From an uncultured bacterium (GTDB lineage Bacteria > Desulfobacterota > Binatia > HRBIN30 > CADEER01), in contig CADEER010000032.1 in the NCBI GenBank assembly GCA_902826395.1, positions 1 through 39,577 of the forward strand: 39,577 bases of DNA, read 5' to 3'. Of this stretch, positions 9,601-17,700 are shown one piece after another; position 1 is the stretch's first letter, and every line of letters begins with the position of its first letter. The notes beneath the pieces were generated by a model. The model did no database searches, was not told the origin of the DNA, and saw nothing but the letters and a program-made list of their open reading frames with translations. The translations under genes were made by a program, and so were the position numbers.

Positions 9601-9804
9601 CAGGACACGGCCGAGGATCTCGACGCGAATCGCCTCGGAGGCGTTCGCATTGCTACCGCTCAGGGCAGCGGCACCGACGGGCTGGATCGAGACCGGCTCG
9701 ATAGGCGCCGTGTCCGTCGCGGCGGCGACAGAGGCCAGAAGGGGAAAGGCGCAGCAGGTAGCAACGAGCCTGACGCGAGAGCGAATCGTGAGAATCCTCA
9801 ACAT
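6640..9804 (-). CDS. Secreted metzincin protease with four F-type lectin domains
   Basis: I start this 1054-residue protein at 9804 because the signal peptide (MLRILTIRSRVRLVATCCAF, to about residue 29) begins there. A propeptide-like region (about 45-180) precedes a reprolysin-like zinc protease. The metal motif HELGHNFNAPH is at residues 370-380 (bases 8665-8697), and CCVM follows as a likely Met-turn. The usual Gly of HExxHxxGxxH is Asn. A Thr/Pro linker (about 425-485) leads to four discoidin-fold domains, at about 489-625, 630-768, 773-911 and 917-1054. Each has His, 26 residues, then Arg-x-Asp-Cys-Cys-Gly-Asp-Arg, the fucose-binding triad plus vicinal cysteines of F-type lectins. In domain 4 the last Arg is Gln. 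It should be an exported protease tethered to fucose-like glycans. It converges on the sulfatase-like gene. Confidence 0.88.
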   Translation of the reverse strand: MLRILTIRSRVRLVATCCAFPLLASVAAATDTAPIEPVSIQPVGAAALSGSNANASEAIRVEILGRVLILSLEDSDVLGPDTHAVEIGDGGVATGAESSARHYRGYVDGEADSWVRISESNGQYSGLIFTDGEILVVEPADLWAHAHTSSSHVGYRLSDIDFDADLACGAEEASSQTPTRSDRRRGDGRRGGNAFVDAGAFSGAALQGVGGFLNTQIAVVGDYEYFTDANWPSGYTASSWLAAIINAVSGIYESELNISFVITTSTVYTTPADPFAVTPTGNGCQAGAYASDMLNEFASTRNSGSYPWSLANSDVAHLITGRPMCGSGNPTNPSVVGMAWYQGICAAYYGTGVSESYTTGIGNMSVLLAHELGHNFNAPHVSNCSPYSCCVMLPSIGGCSPQNRFSSASASTMLSFANSRSCLSTGPTATPSFTSTPVNTPTRTRTPTHTPTPTVTRTPTQTPTRTQTQTPTNTFTPTNTFTPTVGGSIENVAEGKTATQSSTVLGAVAGRAVDGNTNGLWGIGSVTHTGSGPGQWLEIDLGQSYEIESVNVWNRSDCCGDRLSNYYLLISDSPGAQPGQSGIFELHETTQAGSPTVLDTDGAAGRYVRIQLAGTGILSVAELEVMASAGAPWENVSQGKSATQSSTVLSAAASRAVDGNTSGLWGNNSVTHTGSSAGEWWEVDLGSVTSIEQIDIWNRTDCCGDRLANYWVLVSNSPNPQPGQNGIYEHFESQEAGSPRSVTVQASGRYVKILKQGIGILSLAEVQVWGEGTAATKLSQGKTATQSSTAHGGVASRAVDGNTSGLWGNNSVTHTGGGSGDWWQVDLGAVSFVDWVDVYNRTDCCGDRLSNYWVLVSSTPNPQPGSPGIFQQLQVAQAGSPTSVQVGAMGRYVRIQKQGTGVVSLAEVEVWGTGGTALTNIAEGDPATQSTTLHGGVASRAVDGNTSGQWGNGSVTHTGAAAGEWWQVDLGATEPIEQIDIWNRTDCCGDQLTNYWVLVSDNPNAQPNGVGVFTRLETAQAGTPTSVDVGASGRYVKVLKQSGVLSLAEVQVWQ
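7367..7898. repeat. 532-bp direct repeat, copy A
   Basis: This segment reads as base-for-base identical to 12818-13349, in the same orientation, with an offset of 5451 bp. It covers the whole of lectin domain 2 and the N-terminal part of domain 3 of the metzincin protein. Identity ends with clear mismatches on both sides (before 7367 and at 7899), while flanking lectin DNA is similar but diverged. Synonymous positions are identical too, so this is recent duplication or gene conversion rather than protein-level conservation. Confidence 0.93.
8349..8530 (-). repeat. Thr/Pro linker-coding repeat tract
   Basis: Degenerate short repeats of the type GTCGGNGT in the plus strand encode a T-P-T-x-T linker between the protease and the first lectin domain. 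The repeats are a coding minisatellite. Such linkers are extended and are common targets of O-glycosylation. Confidence 0.8.
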
Positions 9805-10028
9805 AGCAACTGCCCTGGAAGAGCAAGGCTCGTGCCGCCCTTCCCCCCAACGAAACTCACGAAGACTCCAGCGCTTCGACTCGGACATCAGTACGGTTAT
9901 TGTCGCGTCCTGGCAAGCAGGTGGCGACACCGCCACGTTGCGCCCGCGACCTCGTTCGTTAAGGGTGACGCGGGTCTTCATTTTGTGGCAGGCCTGGCCT
10001 GCCGCCCTCACTCGATGTGCGAGACGCA
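9805..10028. promoter_or_regulatory. Divergent intergenic region with a small palindrome
   Basis: These 224 bp lie between the leftward protease start and the rightward GT2 start and should hold both promoters. A perfect 8-bp inverted repeat with a 1-base centre (GGCAGGCC-T-GGCCTGCC, 9987-10003) lies 25 bp before the GT2 start. It could be an operator or a small hairpin. I see no convincing -35/-10 pair. Confidence 0.3.
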
Positions 10029-10955
10029 ATGCCGTTGTTCGTGAGCATCATCACCCCCTCCTTCAATCAAGCGGCGTATCTCGCCGACGCGATCGCAAGC
10101 GTCGCCGCGCAGGGGTACCCACACATCGAGCACCGCGTTTACGACGCCGGATCGACGGATGGGACGAACGACGTGCTGGAGCGCCATCGCGACCAGGTCA
10201 TCGCTTTCGTCGGCCCCGACAGCGGCCAGGCGGAGGCCGTCAATCGCGGCTTTCGCGAAGCGCGCGGCGACATCCTCGGCTGGCTGAACTCCGACGATCT
10301 CTACCGCCCCGGCGCGCTGCGGGCGGTCGCCGATCACTTTGCCGCCCACCCCGACTGCGACGTCGTCTACGGGGCCGCCTCCTACGTCGACTCGGCGGGC
10401 AATTACGTGGCCGCGTACCCGACGGGCGATCCGGACGACCTGCGCTTCGGCTGCTTCGTCTGCCAGCCGGCGCTGTTCCTGCGCCGGCGCGTCTTCGAAG
10501 CGACCGGAGGTCTCAACGAGAGTCTGCGCTACTGCATGGATTATGACTGGTGGCTGCGGATCGGCCGCCGCTTCCGCATGCACCGCATCGGCGAAGAGCT
10601 GGCCGCCTACCGCCTGCATCCGCGCTCGAAGTCGGTGGCCGAGCAACTCGAGGCGCGCCGCGAGGCGGTCGAGGTCACGCGGCGTCAGCTCGGCGCAACA
10701 CCGCTCACCGTTCTCTACGGATACGCCAACTTTCTCGTCCGGCGCCGACACAACGTCGCCCTCGACGACACCGTGCCCCTGACGCCCGCGCAGAGCGCCG
10801 CCGCGCTGGCGCTGACCGCCCGCCTTGCACTGCGCTATCACCCGCTGCTGCGACGCGACGACCTGCGGCTCCTCGCGGCACGGCTGGGGCGCGGCCGCGC
10901 GCTGGCGCCGGGGGACTTCTCGCGAGCGGCGAGCGGCGACGGCACCGATCCATGA
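10029..10955 (+). CDS. Family 2 glycosyltransferase
   Basis: The product is 308 residues from the ATG at 10029; an in-frame ATG at 10017 would add four residues. I prefer 10029 because the paralogue at 1146-2330 also begins only a few residues before its first strand. The GT-A fold shows VSIITPSFNQAAYL, AGSTDGT, and WLNSDD as the metal-binding motif, with MDYDWWLRIGRRF as the acceptor-side motif. It is predicted to be a cytoplasmic sugar transferase in polysaccharide assembly. Its stop overlaps the next start (ATGA), so it is translationally coupled to the GT4 gene. It has no transmembrane segments. Sugar specificity is unknown. Confidence 0.9.
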   Translation: MPLFVSIITPSFNQAAYLADAIASVAAQGYPHIEHRVYDAGSTDGTNDVLERHRDQVIAFVGPDSGQAEAVNRGFREARGDILGWLNSDDLYRPGALRAVADHFAAHPDCDVVYGAASYVDSAGNYVAAYPTGDPDDLRFGCFVCQPALFLRRRVFEATGGLNESLRYCMDYDWWLRIGRRFRMHRIGEELAAYRLHPRSKSVAEQLEARREAVEVTRRQLGATPLTVLYGYANFLVRRRHNVALDDTVPLTPAQSAAALALTARLALRYHPLLRRDDLRLLAARLGRGRALAPGDFSRAASGDGTDP

Positions 10956-12088
10956 CGCGCGTCGCGCTCGACGGCCTGCCGTTGGTGGTGCGATCGGCCG
11001 GGGTCGCCACCTACACGCGCGAGCTGGTACGGCATCTCGCCGCGGCGGCGCCGGATTTGTCGGTGGCGCTGTTTGCACCGCGATGGTTTGGGGCGCCGGG
11101 AGGACATAAAGGACTGCAGGGACTGCAAGGACAGGTCATTAGGAATTGGCGGTATCCGCTGGTGATGGGGCCGGTACCGGTGCTGTCGCTCGAGTCGGTC
11201 CTCGGGCCGGTCGACCTGTTTCACGGCACGACGTACTCGCTTCCGGTGCGCGCCAAGGCGGCGCTGGTTACGACGGTTCACGATCTGGCGCTATTGCGCC
11301 ATCCCGAGCTCGGCACTCGCCGTCTGCGCGCCATGGTCGAGGCGGGGGTGCGCTCGCTGCCGCGGGCCAGCCGCGTCATCGCCGTCTCCGAGTTCGGCCG
11401 CGACGAGCTGGTCGAGCTGTGCGGCATCGACCCGCAGACGGTCGATGTCGTCTACAACGGCTGCGCCGAACACTTTGCGCCGAGCGACGCGGCGGCGGCA
11501 CGCGCTGCGGTCGCCCCGCTACTGGGCAGCGGCGCCGATCGCTACATCCTGCACGTCGGCACGCACGAGCCGCGGAAGAACCTGCCGGCTCTGATTCGCG
11601 CCTACGCGCGGGCGCGCCGCGAGGCTGGGATCCCGCACCGTTTGATTCTCGCCGGCGAGCCCGGCTGGGAGCCGCTATCGCTGAGCGGGGTCGCCGAACA
11701 GGCCGGCGTCGGCGGCGATGTGGTGCTGCCGGGGCGGGTCGGCGCCGAGCTGTTGCCCGCTCTCTACGCCGGCGCCGAGCTGTTCGTATTTCCGTCGCTC
11801 TACGAGGGCTTCGGCCTGCCGGTGGTGGAGGCGATGGCAAGCGGCGTTCCGGTGATCACGTCCGGCACATCGGCGTTGCCCGAGGTCGCCGGCGACGCGG
11901 CGCTCCTCGTCGACCCGAAGAGCGAGGTCGAAATCGCGAACGCAATTCGCACGTGCATCGAGGACGGCGACCGACGCCAGCGCATGCGCGCCGCCGGCAT
12001 CGAGCGGGCCCGCAGTTTCACCTGGGCGAGCACCGCACAGGGTACGCTCAGCAGCTACGCAAAGGCCCTCGGCCGGCCTCTCATCTGA
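10952..12088 (+). CDS. Family 4 glycosyltransferase
   Basis: This 378-residue GT-B enzyme starts at the ATG overlapping the upstream stop. The N-terminal half (VALDGLPLVVRSAGVATYTR) is the acceptor domain. The C-terminal half has the donor-binding features of GT4: YILHVGTHEPRKNL, LILAGEPGWE, and SLYEGFGLPVVEAMASG, where E-x7-E contacts the nucleotide sugar. It resembles mannosyl/rhamnosyl transferases of O-antigen and exopolysaccharide loci. One oddity is an in-frame, less GC-rich tract at 11101-11144 encoding GGHKGLQGLQGQ, built from a 9-bp tandem repeat and lying in a surface-loop region of the N-terminal domain. The gene ends 2 bp from the convergent lectin gene. Confidence 0.92.
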   Translation: MTRVALDGLPLVVRSAGVATYTRELVRHLAAAAPDLSVALFAPRWFGAPGGHKGLQGLQGQVIRNWRYPLVMGPVPVLSLESVLGPVDLFHGTTYSLPVRAKAALVTTVHDLALLRHPELGTRRLRAMVEAGVRSLPRASRVIAVSEFGRDELVELCGIDPQTVDVVYNGCAEHFAPSDAAAARAAVAPLLGSGADRYILHVGTHEPRKNLPALIRAYARARREAGIPHRLILAGEPGWEPLSLSGVAEQAGVGGDVVLPGRVGAELLPALYAGAELFVFPSLYEGFGLPVVEAMASGVPVITSGTSALPEVAGDAALLVDPKSEVEIANAIRTCIEDGDRRQRMRAAGIERARSFTWASTAQGTLSSYAKALGRPLI

Positions 12089-12090
12089 TA

Positions 12091-14664
12091 TCAGCGCCAG
12101 ACCTGGACTTCGGCGAGCGAAAGAACGCCGCTCTGCTTCAGGATCTTCACGTAGCGGCCGCTGGCTCCGACGTCGACGCTGGTCGGCGTGCCCGCCTGCA
12201 CTGTCTCCAAGCGCGTGAACACGCCGACGCCGTTCGGCTGCGCGTTCGGATTGTCCGACACCAGCACCCAGTAGTTGATGAGCTGATTGCCGCAACAGTC
12301 GGTGCGGTTCCAGATGTCGATCTGCTCGATCGGCTCGGTCGCCGCCAGATCCACCTGCCACCACTCGCCGGCTGCCGCTCCGGTGTGTGTCACCGAACCG
12401 TTGCCCCACTGGCCGCTGGTGTTGCCGTCCACCGCGCGCGCTGCGACGCCGCCGTGCGCCGTGCTCGATTGCGCCGCCGTCTTACCCTGCGAAACGTTGG
12501 TCAGTGTCTGGCCACCGGTACCCCAGACTTCCACCTCGGCCAGCGATACCGGACCCGTCCCCTGCTTCTGGATCCGCACGTAGCGTCCCATCGCACCAAC
12601 CGCCACCGTGCTGGGGCTCCCCGCCTGCGCCACCTGCAACTGCTGGAAGATCCCCGGCGCGCCAGGCTGTGGATTCGGCGTGCTCGACACCAGCACGTAG
12701 TAGTTGCTCAGCCGATCCCCGCAACAATCCGTTCGGTTGTACACGTCTACCCAATCCACGAACGACACCGCGCCCAGGTCCACTTCCCACCACTCGCTGG
12801 CGCCGCCGCCCGTGTGTGTCACCGAGTTGTTGCCCCACAACCCGCTCGTGTTGCCATCGACTGCGCGCGACGCCACTCCGCCGTGCGCGGTGCTGGACTG
12901 CGTGGCGGTCTTTCCCTGCGACAATTTGGTCGCCGCCGTCCCCTCGCCCCACACCTGGACTTCGGCAAGCGATAGAATACCGATCCCCTGCTTCAGGATC
13001 TTCACGTATCGCCCGCTCGCCTGCACCGTCACCGAGCGCGGACTCCCGGCCTCCTGCGACTCGAAGTGCTCGTAGATCCCGTTCTGTCCGGGCTGCGGAT
13101 TCGGGCTGTTCGACACCAACACCCAGTAGTTCGCCAGCCGGTCGCCGCAGCAGTCCGTGCGGTTCCAGATGTCGATCTGCTCGATGCTCGTCACCGAACC
13201 CAGATCTACTTCCCACCACTCTCCGGCGCTGCTGCCGGTGTGCGTCACCGAGTTGTTGCCCCACAACCCGCTCGTGTTGCCGTCCACCGCGCGCGATGCC
13301 GCCGCGCTCAACACCGTGCTCGACTGCGTCGCGCTCTTCCCCTGCGACAAATTCTGCCACGGCTCGCCGCCGCCGTTGGCAAACACTTCCACTTCCGCCA
13401 ACGACAAGATCCCGGTCCCCGCCAACTGGATGCGCACGTAGCGGCCCGCCGCCCCGCCGGTATCGAGCTCCGTGGGCATCCCCGCCTGCGTCGTCTCGTG
13501 GCGTTCGTAGATGCCGCTCTGTCCAGGCTGCGCGCCCGGGCTGTTCGATATCATCACGTAGTAGTTGCTCAGCCGATCGCCGCAGCAGTCCGTGCGGTTC
13601 CACACGTTCACGCTCTCGATCGCGTAGCTCTGGCCGAGATCGATCTCCAGCCACTGCGCCGCGGCATTCCCCGTGTGCGTCACCGAGTTGTTGCTCCACA
13701 ACCCGCTCGTGTTGCCGTCTATCGCTCGCCCTGCCACCGCTCCCAGCACCGTCGATGACTGCGTCGCGCTCTTGCCCAATGCCACGTTCTGCAGCGTCCC
13801 GCCCACCGTCGGCGTGAACGTCTGCGTCGGCGTGTGGGTATGAGTCGGAGTGAACGTATCGGTGGGCGTCCGCGTCGGTGTGCGGGTCGGTGTGACGGTC
13901 GAGGTCGGCGTGTGGGTCCGAGTATGAGTCGGCGTGCGCGTCGGAGTCAGGGTCGATGTATGCGTCGTCGTCGGAGTCTGCGTCGGCGTCAGAGTTTGCG
14001 TCGGCGTCGTCGACGGCGTGCGGGTCGGCGTCTGGCTCGGCGTCGAAGTCGGGGTATTGGTTTGCGTGACTGTGGGTGTCTGCGTCGGCGTGCCGCTCGG
14101 GGTCGGGCTCGGCGTCGCGCTCGGAGTCTCAGTCACCGTCGGAGTCAGGGACGCGGTCGGAACCGGAGTCTGCGTCGGCGTGCTGCTGGGCGTCGGCGTC
14201 ACGTCGTCGACGATGACACTGCCCGCCTGCGGTGAGCACGCCGGCGATCCTTCATTGATGATGCAGTTTTCCACCGACACATCGGTCGAGCCGATGCCGA
14301 GACCGGTGATCGCAACCGAAACGACCGCGCCTGCCGCGCCGAGGGTGCGGCCGCAGGCCAACCCGATGGCGACCCGCCCCGGAGCTTCGTCGACGAAATC
14401 GACCAGGCAACCCGTGGTCAATGCCGTCGCCGCCACGCCGGTCACCGACATCACCGCCGGATCGAACACCAGATCGACGGCGAGGGCCTGGACCTGCGAT
14501 CCGTCGTCGACCGCCAGCTCCAGGAATCCGGTCGATCCGACCGGCGTCAGGATCTCATCGGAAGCCGACAGCAGATCGGCATCGGCCGCGCCGGCGAATC
14601 CGCCGCACAACGCCACGGCACATGCCAATGCACCGCTAAATCTCCTCGCACTTCGGGTCCACAT
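12091..14664 (-). CDS. Secreted cohesin-like protein with four F-type lectin domains
   Basis: The product is 857 residues. A signal peptide ([20 protein letters not shown], to about residue 29) is followed by a domain at about 30-150 with the cohesin pattern: alternating strands, [15 protein letters not shown], and a late [11 protein letters not shown] strand. A long Thr/Pro linker spans about 151-288. Four fucolectin-type discoidin domains follow, at about 291-430, 432-571, 575-714 and 721-857. All have His-x26-Arg-x-Asp-Cys-Cys; the last triad Arg is present in domains 1-3 and is Gln in domain 4 (CCGNQL). Each domain pairs with the same-numbered domain of the metzincin protein, so the four-domain block was copied as a unit. 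No catalytic domain is visible. It may be a lectin scaffold; I see no dockerin partner in the window. Confidence 0.85.
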   Translation of the reverse strand: MWTRSARRFSGALACAVALCGGFAGAADADLLSASDEILTPVGSTGFLELAVDDGSQVQALAVDLVFDPAVMSVTGVAATALTTGCLVDFVDEAPGRVAIGLACGRTLGAAGAVVSVAITGLGIGSTDVSVENCIINEGSPACSPQAGSVIVDDVTPTPSSTPTQTPVPTASLTPTVTETPSATPSPTPSGTPTQTPTVTQTNTPTSTPSQTPTRTPSTTPTQTLTPTQTPTTTHTSTLTPTRTPTHTRTHTPTSTVTPTRTPTRTPTDTFTPTHTHTPTQTFTPTVGGTLQNVALGKSATQSSTVLGAVAGRAIDGNTSGLWSNNSVTHTGNAAAQWLEIDLGQSYAIESVNVWNRTDCCGDRLSNYYVMISNSPGAQPGQSGIYERHETTQAGMPTELDTGGAAGRYVRIQLAGTGILSLAEVEVFANGGGEPWQNLSQGKSATQSSTVLSAAASRAVDGNTSGLWGNNSVTHTGSSAGEWWEVDLGSVTSIEQIDIWNRTDCCGDRLANYWVLVSNSPNPQPGQNGIYEHFESQEAGSPRSVTVQASGRYVKILKQGIGILSLAEVQVWGEGTAATKLSQGKTATQSSTAHGGVASRAVDGNTSGLWGNNSVTHTGGGASEWWEVDLGAVSFVDWVDVYNRTDCCGDRLSNYYVLVSSTPNPQPGAPGIFQQLQVAQAGSPSTVAVGAMGRYVRIQKQGTGPVSLAEVEVWGTGGQTLTNVSQGKTAAQSSTAHGGVAARAVDGNTSGQWGNGSVTHTGAAAGEWWQVDLAATEPIEQIDIWNRTDCCGNQLINYWVLVSDNPNAQPNGVGVFTRLETVQAGTPTSVDVGASGRYVKILKQSGVLSLAEVQVWR
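12818..13349. repeat. 532-bp direct repeat, copy B
   Basis: This is the partner of 7367-7898, reading as identical and in the same orientation, inside lectin domains 2 and 3 of the cohesin-like protein. Flanking lectin-coding DNA is recognisably homologous but has many substitutions, so the sharp edges fit a conversion tract. Recombination between the copies would delete 5451 bp, including the GT2/GT4 pair, and fuse the protease to the other protein's domain 3-4 tail. Confidence 0.93.
13801..14203 (-). repeat. Thr/Pro linker-coding minisatellite
   Basis: About 400 bp of degenerate hexamer-like repeats (GTCGGCGT, GTCGGAGT and variants in the plus strand) encode a T-P-T-x-T-P linker of about 135 residues. 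This is more than twice the length of the linker in the metzincin protein. Length difference between such close paralogues suggests repeat slippage. Confidence 0.85.
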
Positions 14665-14797
14665 CAGAATGACTCGTGCAAACCCTCAAGCAAGCATCGG
14701 GCCGACCACTCGATCCCCACGCTACTCCTCCGCCGACGGCCGTATCGAAGCCGAACGCCTGCGCGATTTCAACGCTCGCCGCACCGATGCGGCACTT
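14665..14797. other. Intergenic region between two leftward lectin genes
   Basis: These 133 bp lie upstream of the cohesin-like gene and downstream of the dehydrogenase gene. They should contain a promoter for the former, but I see no clear -35/-10 pair or terminator hairpin. Confidence 0.3.
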
Positions 14798-17700
14798 TCA
14801 CTGCACCCGGAAGATCGATCCGCCGGTCGACACGTACAGCTCGCCGGCGGCGTCCTCGCCGAACGTGTATACGTTGCCCGGGGCGGTCGCCACCGGTGTA
14901 TCGCTCCAATCGCCCGCATCGTTGCGCCCAATCCAGATCTCGCGGGAACAGAAGTCGGCATAGAGGTAGGCACCGCTAAGATCCGGCAAGGAGCGCCCCC
15001 GATACGCGTAACCGCCGGTAATCGAGCAGCCGGCGGTGTGCGGGTACTCGAGGATGGGCATCTCGAGCGACGCATCGTTGCACGGCGGCAGATTGGCCGG
15101 GCACCCGTCGGCATGGCAGTTCGGCCCTTCGTTCGGACAGTCGTCGATGTAGCAGAGGCTGCCTTCCATCACCTTCCATCCATAGTTTTCACCGCCGAGG
15201 CTGTCCGGATCCTGATAGTTGACCTCCTCGCGCGCCCGCTGGCCGACGTCGGCGATGAAGGCGCCCCCGGTCAGGCGATCGAAGGTAAAGCGCCACGGAT
15301 TGCGCAGGCCTTCCGCCCAGACCTCGTCGGCCAGACCGCCTCCGCCGACGAAGGGGTTGTCGGGGGGGATCCCATAGAACGGCGCGCTGTCCGCGTTCTG
15401 GTCGACATCCAGGCGCAGGATCTTGCCGAGCAATGTGTCGTCGCGCTGCGCAAGGCAGTTGGGATCACCGCCGCCGCCGCCGTCGCCGAACGCGGCATAG
15501 AGCATGCCATCGCTGCCGAAGGCTAGCTGTCCTCCGTTGTGGTTGACCGCCGGCTGGTCGATGCCGAGCAGCGTGACGCCGCTGCGCCAATCCGCGACGT
15601 CGGGATCGGCGAACGATCGCCGATAGCGGGCAACGACCGTGTCACCGGCATCGTCGGTGTAGTTCACGAAGAAGAAGCCGTTGGTCAGATAGTCGGGATG
15701 GAAGACAAGGCCGAGCAATCCCTGCTCGCCCACAGGCGCGCCGACCAGATCGTCGATGTCGAGGAAGGGCGCGGGCAACACCTGGACACCGTCGTAGACG
15801 TAGATGCGTCCCTCGCGGCCGGCCAGGAACAAGCGGTGGTCTCCGGCCGTGGCGATCGCGACGATGCTCGACGGTGCGGTGCCGGCGAGCGCCAAGCTGA
15901 TCGCGGGCGCCGTTGGGAAGGGAGTGTCGACCGACCACAGCGGGCCGGCGGGGGCACCGCCGAACCGGCGCCGGCCCGGGCTCGGCCCGCCCGGCGCCGA
16001 CGAGGCGTCGATGATGCGGTCGCCGTTGCCCTCGTCGAAGTGGTAGAGCGCGGCGGTTGCGGCGTCGGGCGTGAACGGCGCGGTGGGCGGCGCGAACGAG
16101 CTGGAGTAGCGCAGCGTGTTGGAGATCCTCACTTCGTCGATCCAACCGTCGAACGACGGGTACGTCGAGTTGTCGGCGTCGTGCTTTTCGGCACCGATGA
16201 CCAGGAATGGATCGCTGAAAGCGCACGACCCGCCGCCGCAGCAGTTGGCGCACGGCACGGCATCGTCCGGGTAGGAGACATCCCCGTCGGGTCCGTCGGC
16301 TACGGCCTCGAGTTGGCCGTCGACGAAGATCCACAGGCGGCCGTCCGAGCGCCGCCGCTGCACGGCTACGTGATGCCATTCGCCGTCGACGACCGGCGTC
16401 GAGCCACAGATCGTGCGATCGTTGGAGCCACTGCCGCTCCCGTCGCCGCTGACGCCGAAGATCAGAGAGCCGCCGGCGATCGACACGCCGAACTTGCGCG
16501 CCTGATTGAAGCGGTCTCTGTCGACGATGATGTTGCCGAAGATCCAATTGATGTTGTCGCCGCACGCTTGCGCAGGCGCATCGTTGGCAACTGCGCTGCC
16601 CTTGATCCAGAGCTCGACGGTGAAGTCGCCGCTGCCGACATCGGCCGGCGGGCCCGGATCGCCGGCGACCGCCGGGTCGTCGAGGCGAATCTTGACGCGA
16701 TCGATGTCGTCTTCCCCGTTTCCGTTGAAGCGCAGTGAATGGGCGCTGACATTGCTCGGCGCCACCACGGCCACCGACGCCAGCGGCGAGGCCTGGCCGG
16801 CCGCTTCGCCGTCGCGCTGTAACTGCCACTGGAAGTCGCGATCGCCGGGCGTCGAAGGGGCCGTGACGCGGAACGAGAATGTCCACTCCTGTCCCGGCTG
16901 AACCGACTCACCCAGCGGTATCCCCTGCGGCGGCACTCCCCAACCTCCGGCTGCATCCACCAGCTGATGGCCGCTGCCCGCCGTCCACGGTGTCGAGCCG
17001 GTGTTGCGCAGGCGCACCTGCACGGGAGCCTGCTCGCCGGCAGTCAACACCGGCGACATGCGCTGCCCGACGTACACCGCCTCATCGCCGCTGGGGCTCC
17101 ACACTTGCACCTCCGCCAGCGACAGCACTCCCGTGCCCTGTGCCTGGATGCGCACGTAGCGCCCGGTCGCGTTCACCGCGATGGTGGTCGGGCGGCCGGC
17201 GATCGAGCTTTCCAGGTGCTGGAACGCCGCCGAGCCCGGCTGCGGATTGGGGGTGTTCGACACCAGCACCCAATAACTCGCAAGCCGATCCTGGCAGCAG
17301 TCGCTGCGATTCCACACCGCAACCGAATCGATGTCGGCCGCGGCTCCGAGATCCACTTCCCACCACGGGTTGAGGTGAGAGCCGGTGTGCGTCACCGAGC
17401 CGGCGCCATAGTTGCCGTCGGTGTTGCCGTCGATCGCGCGCGGGGCAACGCCGCCGTGCGCGGTGCTGATCTGCCGCGCCGAGCCGCTCGCGGCGAGATT
17501 GACCAGAGGAGACGCGCTGCCAAAGACCTCCACCTCGGCGAGCGACAACACGCCGGAGCCCTGCAGTTGAATGCGCACATAGCGGCCGAGCGCACCGACC
17601 GGGATGATCGTCGGCCGGCCGGCCTGCGCGGCCTCGAAATGCTCGAAGGCCGCGCCTCCGGGTTGGGGATTCGGCGCGCTCGACACCAGCACGCGGTAAC

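Noticed and set aside
7615..10044. 809-codon plus-strand open frame opposite the metzincin protein
   Set aside because: Antisense to a well-supported secreted protein; the sequence is repetitive only because the lectin DNA is.
13801..14203. Repeat array that could be mistaken for a CRISPR or non-coding minisatellite
   Set aside because: Units are degenerate, without spacers, and keep the frame to encode a Thr/Pro linker.
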